Below are positions 56,998 to 64,000 of a stretch of 64,000 nucleotides of DNA, piece by piece; within the stretch, counting starts at the first letter, position 1; each line of letters begins with the position of its first letter. The stretch spans positions 1 through 64,000 of the forward strand of contig NZ_LGDY01000090.1 of the NCBI RefSeq assembly GCF_001279525.1. Reading direction: 5' to 3'. The translations under genes and the position numbers were made by a program. This DNA comes from Nocardia sp. NRRL S-836. GTDB taxonomy: Bacteria > Actinomycetota > Actinomycetes > Mycobacteriales > Pseudonocardiaceae. Under the pieces are notes generated by a model. That model made no database searches. It saw only the letters and a list, made by a program, of their open reading frames with translations, and was not told the DNA's origin.

Positions 56998-58160
56998 CTG
57001 GGCACCCCCGCGAGCGGCAGGGGCAGCGGCAGCTTGCCCGAGTTGAGGTCCCCGAGCACCTCGGCGGGCGACTTCAACGGGATCGCACCGCTCAGCAAGG
57101 GTTCCAGCTGCTTGCACGTGTTCGCGAGCACCGGCGGCACGTTGTTCGGCGTCGCCTGCTGCACCAGCTTGCAGATCAGCACGATCGGCGGCTGGTTGAG
57201 CTCGTTGATGTTCGCGCGGGTGTCGAGCGTGCCGGACGCCGCGTTGTAGGAGTTCTGCAGGTTGCCCAGCGCCAGCGGTGCCACGTCCAGCGTCTCGGCG
57301 AGCGCCGCGCGCTGGTTCACCAGCACCTGCGTGATCGACGCCAGCTTGTCCACGTTGGACTTGAGCCCGGCGCGGTTGTCCTTGATGAACCCCTGCACCT
57401 GCTGCAACGCGGTCGCCAGCTCGCTGAGCGCGGCACCGAGGTCGCCGCGTTCGTCGGCGAGCAGCTTCGACACGTCCGCGAGCTGCCGGTTGAAGTCCCG
57501 CACCTGGCTGTCGTTCGCGGCCAGCATCGCGGTGAACTTCTGCAGGTTGTCCACGGTCGCGAAGAGGTCCTCCTTCGACCCCGACAACGTCCGGGTGGCC
57601 TGACCGAGGTTCTTCAGCGTGTCGTTGAGCGCCTGGCCGTTGCCTTCGAGGTTCTTCGCCGCCGCGTTCAGCAGGTCCGCCAAGGCACCGTCGGCGTTCG
57701 CGCCGTTGGGGCCCAACGCGGTCGTGAGCTTGTCCAGCGACGAGTACAGCTCGTCCAGCTCGACCGGCGTCGCGGTGCGTTCCCGCGGGATCACGGCGTC
57801 GTCCGCGAGCGCCGGACCGCCGGTGTAGGCGGGCGAGAGCTGCACATACCGGTCGCTGACCACGCTCGGCGAGACCACGACGGCCTGCGCGTTCGCCGGC
57901 ACCCGCACGTCGCGGTCGACGGTGAACACGACCTTCACGGTCTTGCCCTCCGGCGTGACCTCGTCGATGGTGCCCACCTTCACGCCGAGCACCCGCACGT
58001 CACCGCCGGGGTAGACACCGACGACCGCCGCGAAGTGCGCCGTGACCTTGCGGCCGTTCATGCCGTTGAAGACCCACCACAGTGCGGCGGTCAGCACCAG
58101 CGCGAGCACGCACGCGATCGCGATGAACCGGCCGGCCTTGCTGTTCACGACAGTCGTCAT
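56994..58160 (-). CDS. mceD: MCE family protein MceD
   Basis: The 388-residue product has an N-terminal membrane helix (FIAIACVLALVLTAALWWVF). Its MCE domain (about 38-115) contains YPGGDVRVLGVKVGTIDEV. Long helices follow, then the C-terminal region with ICKLVQQA and a cysteine pair. Fourth MCE protein; overlaps its neighbours by 4 nt on both sides. Confidence 0.9.
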   Translation of the reverse strand: MTTVVNSKAGRFIAIACVLALVLTAALWWVFNGMNGRKVTAHFAAVVGVYPGGDVRVLGVKVGTIDEVTPEGKTVKVVFTVDRDVRVPANAQAVVVSPSVVSDRYVQLSPAYTGGPALADDAVIPRERTATPVELDELYSSLDKLTTALGPNGANADGALADLLNAAAKNLEGNGQALNDTLKNLGQATRTLSGSKEDLFATVDNLQKFTAMLAANDSQVRDFNRQLADVSKLLADERGDLGAALSELATALQQVQGFIKDNRAGLKSNVDKLASITQVLVNQRAALAETLDVAPLALGNLQNSYNAASGTLDTRANINELNQPPIVLICKLVQQATPNNVPPVLANTCKQLEPLLSGAIPLKSPAEVLGDLNSGKLPLPLPLAGVPR

Positions 58161-59158
58161 CGCTGCACCCCCGGCGGCAGGCAGCCTTCCTCGTTGAACC
58201 CGACGACGCCAAGGTTCACCGAGGGCGGCAGCAGACCGCAGATGTAGGTGTCGAACCAGCGGCCGTTGCCCAGGGTGTTCGCGAACACCCGGTAGAACGG
58301 CGCCAGCAACGCCAGGCTGCGGTCGAGGTTGTCCTGGTTGCGCTGCAGGATCGTGGTGACCCGGCCGAGCTGGTCCAGCGCCGGCCTGAGCTGGTTCTGG
58401 TTGTCCGTGACCAGCCCGGACAGCTCGCGGGCCAGGTCGCGGGTGCCGTCCAGCACCGCCCTGATCGACTCGCGCCGCTTGCGCAGCTCGCCGAGCAGCA
58501 GGTTGCCGTCCGCGAGCAGCTTCTCGAACTCGGCGTTGCGGTCGGCCAACGTCTTCGTCAGCTGCCGGGTGTTGTCCAGCAGCTTCGCGAGCTGCTCGTC
58601 GCGCGAGGAGATCGTCTTCGACAACGCCGACAGGCCGTCCAGCGCGCCGCGGACGTGCTCCGGCGAGTTCTTGAACGTCTCGGACAGCACGGTGAAGCTG
58701 TCCGCGAGCTGCTTGGTGTCGATCTGCCCGACGGTCGTCGCGAGCCCGTTGAACGCCTCGTTCACGTCGTACGGCGCGAGCGTGCGTTCCTTCGGGATCG
58801 GGTCGCCCGGCGACAACGGCTGCGAGCCCTGCGGGTCGAGCGCCAGGAACTTCTGGCCCAGCAACGTCTTGATGCGGATCATCGCGGTCGTCCGGTCACC
58901 CACCCAGGCGTCCTTGACCTTGAACGTCACCCGCACCCGGTCGCCGTTCAGCCTGACCTTGGTGACCTTGCCGACCTTCACGCCGGCGACGCGGACCTCG
59001 TTGCCCGGCACCAGACCGGCGGCCTCGCTGAAGTCCGCCGCGTAGCTCGTGCCGCCGCCCACGATCGGCAGGTCGTCGGAGTAGAACGCGGCGAGCAGCA
59101 GCAGTGCGATCAACGTCAGGCTGATCGCGCCGGTGGCGATGGGGTTGCGCTGCTTCAT
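58157..59158 (-). CDS. mceC: MCE family protein MceC
   Basis: The 333-residue product from ATG 59158 opens MKQRNPIATGAISLTLIALL, with a membrane helix and an MCE domain (LVPGNEVRVAGVKVGKVTKV). A helical body follows and the C-terminus has WFDTYICGLLPP. ATGA overlap with mceB. The open frame upstream lies within mceB and was not used. Confidence 0.92.
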   Translation of the reverse strand: MKQRNPIATGAISLTLIALLLLAAFYSDDLPIVGGGTSYAADFSEAAGLVPGNEVRVAGVKVGKVTKVRLNGDRVRVTFKVKDAWVGDRTTAMIRIKTLLGQKFLALDPQGSQPLSPGDPIPKERTLAPYDVNEAFNGLATTVGQIDTKQLADSFTVLSETFKNSPEHVRGALDGLSALSKTISSRDEQLAKLLDNTRQLTKTLADRNAEFEKLLADGNLLLGELRKRRESIRAVLDGTRDLARELSGLVTDNQNQLRPALDQLGRVTTILQRNQDNLDRSLALLAPFYRVFANTLGNGRWFDTYICGLLPPSVNLGVVGFNEEGCLPPGVQR

Positions 59159-60186
59159 CGGCGGCACCTCTGCTGCGTCACCGGCAACGCCGTGATCGGG
59201 ACCGGGTTGGTGATGACCGGCGGCACGGCGATCTGGCCGCTGGCCTCGCACAGGTAGAAGTTGAACCACGAGCCGTAGGTCGCGGTCCTGGTGATCGTCT
59301 CCAGCTTGTTCGGCAGCCGCTGGAGCACGCCCTCGACGAGCACCTCGTTGTCCGCCAGCGTCTTCGAGACGATGCCGAGCTGGGCGATGTCGTTGCGCAG
59401 CGGTTCGCGGCCCTGCTCCAGCAGGCCCGCGGTGGCGTTGGTCAGGTCGCCGAGCGCGGTGATGGCGTCACCGATCGGCTGCCGGTCCTGCGCGAGTCCG
59501 GACACCAGCTGCTGCAACGTGATCACGAGGTTGTTCAGGTCGTCGCCGCGGGAGTTCACGGTGTCGAGCGCGGTGTTGAGGTTGTCGACGACCTCGCCGA
59601 TCACCTTGTCCTTGCCGGCCAGCGTGCTGGTCAGCGACGCCGTGTGCCGCAGCAGGCTGTCGATCGTGCCGCCCTCTCCCTGCAGCACCTGGATGATCTC
59701 GAACGACAGCTTGTTCACGTCCTCCGGCGACAGCGCCTGGAAGAGCGGCTTGAAGCCGTTGAACAGCACCGTCAGGTCGAGCGCGGCCTTGGTGCGCTCC
59801 AACGGGATCGTGCCGCCCTCCGGCAGCACCGCCCGCGTGTCACCGGTGCCGGCCTCGAGCGCGATGTAGCGCTGTCCCACCAGGTTGCGGTACTTGATCG
59901 TCGCGGTCACCGCCTCCGGCAGCCTGCGGTCGCCGTCGATCGAGAACGACACCTCGGCGACCTTGCGGTCGACCACCCTGATCTCGTCGACCTGCCCGAC
60001 GCGGACACCGGCGATGCGGATGTCGTCGCCGGAGTTCAACGCGGTCACGTCGGTGAACCGCGCCTTGTAGTCGGTCGCGGCGCCCAGGTTGACGTTGGCG
60101 ATGGTGACCGCGAGCAGGGTCGTGGCGAGGATGGTGACCACGGCGAACGTGATCAGCTTCAGCAGCGGGGCGAGCACGCCTTTCAC
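59155..60186 (-). CDS. mceB: MCE family protein MceB
   Basis: The 343-residue product from GTG 60186 begins MKGVLAPLLKLITFAVVTILATTLL. The MCE domain contains LNSGDDIRIAGVRVGQVDEI and the C-terminus has SWFNFYLCEASG. Overlaps mceA by 4 nt (GTGA). Second MCE protein of the set. Confidence 0.92.
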   Translation of the reverse strand: MKGVLAPLLKLITFAVVTILATTLLAVTIANVNLGAATDYKARFTDVTALNSGDDIRIAGVRVGQVDEIRVVDRKVAEVSFSIDGDRRLPEAVTATIKYRNLVGQRYIALEAGTGDTRAVLPEGGTIPLERTKAALDLTVLFNGFKPLFQALSPEDVNKLSFEIIQVLQGEGGTIDSLLRHTASLTSTLAGKDKVIGEVVDNLNTALDTVNSRGDDLNNLVITLQQLVSGLAQDRQPIGDAITALGDLTNATAGLLEQGREPLRNDIAQLGIVSKTLADNEVLVEGVLQRLPNKLETITRTATYGSWFNFYLCEASGQIAVPPVITNPVPITALPVTQQRCRR

Positions 60187-61499
60187 CTGACCGTCACCTC
60201 CGTGCCGCGCACGAGCGGACCGAGCAGCAGGCTCGACCAGCCGGGCACGTCCTGCGGGTCGACGCCCATCCGCGGGCCGAACAGCGCCGCGATCATGCGG
60301 GCCTCCTCCGGCGAGTTCGCGAGGTTCAGCGCGGCCGCGGCCGACGGCGAGGTGGCGTTGCCCGCGGTGGCGGGCGGCAGGATCCCGTCGTTGGCCACGC
60401 GCGCGGGCGGCGGCGAGCTGGAGCCGTCCTTGACCGGGCCCTCCGGCGGGTACTGCGGGAACGGGTCGGGCCGCGGGATCAGGTCGTAGCAGCGCGGACC
60501 GCGCTTGTCCTGGTACTTCGGGTCGTCCACGCCGGGCTTGTACTTGCCGCGGTTGTTCGTGATCTCCAGCGTGATGTGCAGGCCGGGCTCGTTGGTGCCC
60601 TCGCCGAACGCCTTGGCGATGACCGGCTGGAACTCCGCGAGGCCCTTGAGCAGGCACGGGTACTCGGGCGCGTACTTGGCCAGCAGCTCGAGCGTCGGCC
60701 GGCTGGTGTCCGCCAGCTGGATGATGTTGTTCTTGTTGACCGCCAGGAAGCTCGTCAGGTCCTGCGAGGTCGTGGTCAGCGAGCCGTACAGGGCGAGCAG
60801 GTTGTCGCGCTGGTCGACGACGGTCTTGGTCGTCGTGGTCATGTCGTTGAGCGCCTGCAGCAGGTCCGGCGCGGCGTCGGAGTAGACGTTCGCGACGTCC
60901 GCGAGCCTGGAGATGTTCTCCTTCAGCGCGGGCAGCTGCGGGTTGAGCTCACCGAGGTAGGCGTCCAGGGACACCAGCGTCTGCCCGAGCGGCTTGCCGC
61001 GGCCGTCGAGTGCCTGCGACAACGCCGTGAGGGTCGTGGCGAGCTTCTCCGGCTGGATCGCCTGCAGCACCGGCATCAGGTTGTTCAGCACCCGTTCCAG
61101 CTCGATCGCGCTGCTGGTGCGGTCCTGCTCGATCACCGCGCCCTCGCGGATCGCGGAGTCCTTGCGCTGCGGCAGCACGAGGTTCACGTACCGCTCGCCG
61201 AACAACGTCTTGGGCAGCAGGCGCGCGGAGACGTTGGCGGGGATCAGCCCGACCTTGTCCGGCAGCAGCGCGAGCTCCAGCTCGGCGCCGTTGCCGCTGG
61301 TGCGGACGGCCTTGACCGAGCCGACGATCAGCCCGCGCACCTTGACGTCGCTCGCGGCCATCAGCTGGTTGCCGATGTGGTCGGTCTTGAGCGTCACCTT
61401 CACGTAGTCGCCGAAGGCGTCCTTGTACAGCGCCACCGTGAGCGACAGGAACATCGCGATCACCAGGAGGAACGCGACACCGAGCAGCCGTTTCCTCAT
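60183..61499 (-). CDS. mceA: MCE family protein MceA
   Basis: The 438-residue product from ATG 61499 has a membrane helix (LLGVAFLLVIAMFLSLTVAL) and an MCE domain (QLMAASDVKVRGLIVGSVKAV). A long helical segment follows, then a C-terminal domain rich in Pro with CYDLIPRPDPFPQYPP. First MCE protein; its ATG overlaps the yrbEB stop. Confidence 0.93.
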   Translation of the reverse strand: MRKRLLGVAFLLVIAMFLSLTVALYKDAFGDYVKVTLKTDHIGNQLMAASDVKVRGLIVGSVKAVRTSGNGAELELALLPDKVGLIPANVSARLLPKTLFGERYVNLVLPQRKDSAIREGAVIEQDRTSSAIELERVLNNLMPVLQAIQPEKLATTLTALSQALDGRGKPLGQTLVSLDAYLGELNPQLPALKENISRLADVANVYSDAAPDLLQALNDMTTTTKTVVDQRDNLLALYGSLTTTSQDLTSFLAVNKNNIIQLADTSRPTLELLAKYAPEYPCLLKGLAEFQPVIAKAFGEGTNEPGLHITLEITNNRGKYKPGVDDPKYQDKRGPRCYDLIPRPDPFPQYPPEGPVKDGSSSPPPARVANDGILPPATAGNATSPSAAAALNLANSPEEARMIAALFGPRMGVDPQDVPGWSSLLLGPLVRGTEVTVR

Positions 61500-62305
61500 C
61501 CCGCGATCCTCACCGTCGTCGTCGCACCCCAGATCGCGAGGCTCAGGAAGAAGTCGAGCAGCGCGGTCGTGACGATCGCCGTCCGCACCGCGCGCCCCAC
61601 GGCCACGCCGACGCCCGCGGGTCCACCCGAGGCGCGGTAGCCGTAGTAGCAGTGGGTCATGATGATCACGACCGCGAAGACCAGCACCTTGCCGAACGAC
61701 CAGAGCACGTCGACCGGTGGCAGGAACAGGTTGAAGTAGTGGTCGTACGTGCCCGCCGACTGGCCGTAGAACTCGACCGTGATCGTCCTGGCCGCCAGGT
61801 AGCTCGTGAGCAGGCCGATCACGTACAGCGGGATGATCGCGACGAACCCGGCGATGATCCGCGTGGTGACCAGGAACGGCAGGCTCGGGATGCCCATGAC
61901 CTCCAGCGCGTCGATCTCCTCGGAGATCCGCATCGCGCCGAGCTGCGCGGTGAAGCCGGACCCGACCGTCGCGCTCAGGGCGAGGCCCGCGACCAGCGGC
62001 GCGATCTCGCGGGTGTTGAAGTAGGCGCTCACGAAGCCGGCGAACGCGCTCGTGCCGATCTGGTTGAGCGCCGTGAAGCCCTGCAGGCCCACGACCGTGC
62101 CGGTGAAGACGCTCAGCCCGACCATCACGCCGATCGTGCCGCCGATGACCGCGAGCGCGCCGGAGCCGAAGCTCACCTCGGCCAGCAGCCGCAGCGTCTC
62201 CTTCGAGTACCGCTTGAGCGCACGCGGCGTCCACGCCAGCGCCTTGAGGTAGAACGCCAGCTGGTCGCCGAAACCATCCAGTGTGGACAGTGCCTTGTTC
62301 GCCAT
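61496..62305 (-). CDS. yrbEB: MlaE-family permease YrbEB of the Mce system
   Basis: The 269-residue inner-membrane permease has five to six hydrophobic segments and the family motifs GLQGFTALNQIG, REIAPLVAGLALSATVGSGF and AQLGAMRISEEIDALEVMGI. Works with YrbEA, the ATPase and the MCE shaft in lipid import. The ATG at 62305 overlaps the yrbEA stop (TGATG). Confidence 0.94.
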   Translation of the reverse strand: MANKALSTLDGFGDQLAFYLKALAWTPRALKRYSKETLRLLAEVSFGSGALAVIGGTIGVMVGLSVFTGTVVGLQGFTALNQIGTSAFAGFVSAYFNTREIAPLVAGLALSATVGSGFTAQLGAMRISEEIDALEVMGIPSLPFLVTTRIIAGFVAIIPLYVIGLLTSYLAARTITVEFYGQSAGTYDHYFNLFLPPVDVLWSFGKVLVFAVVIIMTHCYYGYRASGGPAGVGVAVGRAVRTAIVTTALLDFFLSLAIWGATTTVRIAG

Positions 62306-63090
62306 CAGCTCCCCTTCGCGGGCACGACCTGCAGGTAGATCGTGGTGAGGACGAAGTTGACGAAGAACAGCAGCAGGAACGTGATGACCACGGCCTGGTT
62401 CACCGCGTCCCCGACGCCCTTCGGCCCGCCCGCCGGGTTGAGCCCCCGGTACGCGGCCACGATGCCCGCGATGAACCCGAAGATCAGCGCCTTGAGCTCG
62501 CTGATCCACAGGTCCGGCAGCTGCGCCAGCGCGCTGAAGCTCGCGAGGTAGGCGCCGGGCGTGCCGTCCTGCATGATCACGTTGAAGAAGTAGCCACCGA
62601 GCACGCCGACGACGCTGACCATGCCGTTGAGCAGCACGGACACCAGCATCGCCGCCAGCACCCTGGGCACCACCAGCCGGTGGATCGGTGACACGCCGAG
62701 CACTTCCATCGCGTCGATCTCTTCGCGGATCGTGCGGGACCCGAGGTCCGCGCAGATCGCCGAGCCGCCCGCGCCCGCGATGAGCAGGGCCGTCACGATC
62801 GGGCTGGCCTGCTGGATGATCGCGAGCACGCTGGCCGCGCCCGTGAACGACTGCGCGCCGATCTGCCGCGTCAGGCTGCCCAGCTGCAACGCGATGACCG
62901 CGCCGAACGGGATCGACACCAGCGCCGTCGGCAGCACCGTCACGCTGACGATGAACCAGCTCTGCTGGATGAACTCGCGCAGCTGGAACGGCCGGCGGAA
63001 CGTCGTGCGCACCACGTCGATGCCGAGCTGGCACAGCTTCCCGGTCTCCCGCAGCGCACCGGCGCCGGGGAACGTCGTCGGCGCGGTCAC
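62305..63090 (-). CDS. yrbEA: MlaE-family permease YrbEA of the Mce system
   Basis: The 261-residue permease has motifs QIGAQSFTGAASV, ASPIVTALLIAGAGGSAI and REEIDAMEVLGVSPIHRLVVPRVLA in segments. The GTG at 63090 overlaps the ATPase stop as GTGA and gives MTAPTTFPGAGALRETG; a start 8 codons further out would lie in the ATPase gene. Forms the two-permease core with YrbEB. Confidence 0.93.
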   Translation of the reverse strand: MTAPTTFPGAGALRETGKLCQLGIDVVRTTFRRPFQLREFIQQSWFIVSVTVLPTALVSIPFGAVIALQLGSLTRQIGAQSFTGAASVLAIIQQASPIVTALLIAGAGGSAICADLGSRTIREEIDAMEVLGVSPIHRLVVPRVLAAMLVSVLLNGMVSVVGVLGGYFFNVIMQDGTPGAYLASFSALAQLPDLWISELKALIFGFIAGIVAAYRGLNPAGGPKGVGDAVNQAVVITFLLLFFVNFVLTTIYLQVVPAKGS

Positions 63091-64000
63091 AGCACACCGC
63101 CGTGCCGCGGCCACGGGCTCGGCGTCACGCTGCCCGCGTGCACGCCGTACCGCACCTGCTCATCGGGTGTGAGGCTCTCGATGATCCCCAGCTGGGCCTC
63201 GTGGGGCAGCTGGTGGATGATCGACATGACCCGGTCCTTGCGCCTGCGCACCGCGTCCCGGTACGGCAGCCCCGGCGTCGGTTCCAGCTGCGGGATGATC
63301 CCGCGCACGTCCCCGTCGGGCGACCCGTCCGAGTGCCCCGCGTCCGCGTGCGCCTGCTCCGCGGCCATCGTGGCCTGGTCCTTCTCCTCCGACATGCCGA
63401 TCGGCCCGAGCCGCCGTCCGTTGAGGAACTGCTCCACGACCGGCTCGTCGCTGGTCAGCAGCACCTCGCGCGGCCCGAACATGACCAGCTCGCGGCGGAA
63501 CAGCATGCCGAGGTTGTCCGGCACCGTGCGCGCGATGTTGATGTTGTGGGTGACGATCAGGATCGTCGCGTCGATCTGCGCGTTGAGGTCGATCAGCAAC
63601 TGGCTCAGGTAGGCGGTCCTGACCGGGTCGAGGCCCGAGTCCGGCTCGTCGCACAGGATGATCTCGGGGTCCAGCACCAGCGCCCTCGCGAGCCCCGCCC
63701 GCTTGCGCATGCCGCCGGAGATCTCACCGGGGAGCTTCTTCTCCGCGCCGACGAGACCGACCATCTCCATCTTCTCGAGGACGATCCGCCTGACCTCGGC
63801 CTCGCTCTTGCGGGTGTGCTCGCGCAGCGGGAAGGCGATGTTGTCGTACAGGTTCATCGACCCGAACAACGCACCGTCCTGGAACAGCACGCCGAACATC
63901 TTCCGGATCTCGTACAGCTTGTGCTCCGAGCACCGCACCAGGTCCGTGCCGTTGATGACGATCTTGCCCTGTTCGGGCTTGAGCAGCCCCACCAACGACT
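63087..64000 (-). CDS. mceG: MceG/Mkl-type ABC ATPase, N-terminus off the window
   Basis: Partial: 304 residues from within the Walker A region to the stop. Visible are the Q-loop (VLFQDGALFGSM), the ABC signature as ISGGMRKRAGLARAL, Walker B IILCDEPDSGLDP and the H-loop IVTHN. A C-terminal extension of about 100 residues (from about RRLGPIG) is acidic then basic, as in Mkl/MceG. It powers the Mce transporter. Directly upstream of the permeases, whereas in mycobacteria mceG is distant from most mce operons. Confidence 0.93.
   Translation of the reverse strand, partial: SLVGLLKPEQGKIVINGTDLVRCSEHKLYEIRKMFGVLFQDGALFGSMNLYDNIAFPLREHTRKSEAEVRRIVLEKMEMVGLVGAEKKLPGEISGGMRKRAGLARALVLDPEIILCDEPDSGLDPVRTAYLSQLLIDLNAQIDATILIVTHNINIARTVPDNLGMLFRRELVMFGPREVLLTSDEPVVEQFLNGRRLGPIGMSEEKDQATMAAEQAHADAGHSDGSPDGDVRGIIPQLEPTPGLPYRDAVRRRKDRVMSIIHQLPHEAQLGIIESLTPDEQVRYGVHAGSVTPSPWPRHGGVL

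Overview
The window is high-GC actinobacterial chromosome. The ribosomal gene order, the type VII (ESX) secretion locus, the Mce lipid-import operon, the zinc-binding S14 and the many GTG/TTG starts with ATGA or GTGA overlaps fit the order Pseudonocardiales (Lentzea, Saccharothrix or Actinosynnema-like). This placement is inferred from gene content and protein style, not from a search. No tRNA, rRNA, insertion sequence or CRISPR array was found.

Layout. Positions 1-342 hold G/C-tract repeats, a chain of hairpins and two opposed terminators. Positions 343-12811 are an ESX locus: eccC (-), eccD-mycP (+), an EspC-like small protein plus a 357-aa WxG protein downstream of eccB (-), and eccE with an EccC-like gene lacking a P-loop (+). 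Positions 12875-15447 carry a small secreted cysteine protein and a secreted subtilase with inhibitor-type prodomain and P-domain. Positions 15448-16627 are gene-free and repeat-rich.

Positions 16628-35061 are the complete S10-spc-alpha ribosomal supercluster, all on the minus strand from rpsJ down to rplQ and truA. It is interrupted by a strong hairpin before secY-adk-map and by one lipoprotein gene before infA. Positions 35651-40020 are the str operon (rpsL-rpsG-fusA-tuf) with a good promoter near 40220-40249. Positions 40563-44863 are an accessory island on the plus strand between rpsL and rpoC: a lipoprotein, an aminoglycoside-phosphotransferase-fold protein, a zinc-finger protein, a toxin-antitoxin-like pair with a self-regulation-type promoter, a DUF4287 protein and a DUF418 membrane protein. 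Positions 44995-52477 are rpoC and rpoB. Positions 53113-64000 are an Mce operon (MceG-like ATPase, YrbEA, YrbEB, MceA-F, two Mce-associated proteins), whose ATPase runs off the end of the window.

How it works together. Most of the window is the core transcription and translation machinery. It is flanked by two envelope systems: ESX secretion (membrane complex EccBCDE, mycosin protease and a substrate pair) and Mce (YrbE permease, ATPase and six MCE proteins for lipid uptake). The most unusual parts are the P-loop-less EccC relative encoded with EccE, the toxin-antitoxin-like cassette with an inverted repeat spanning its promoter, the symmetric element in the DUF4287 promoter, and the structured repeat region at 15589-16627.
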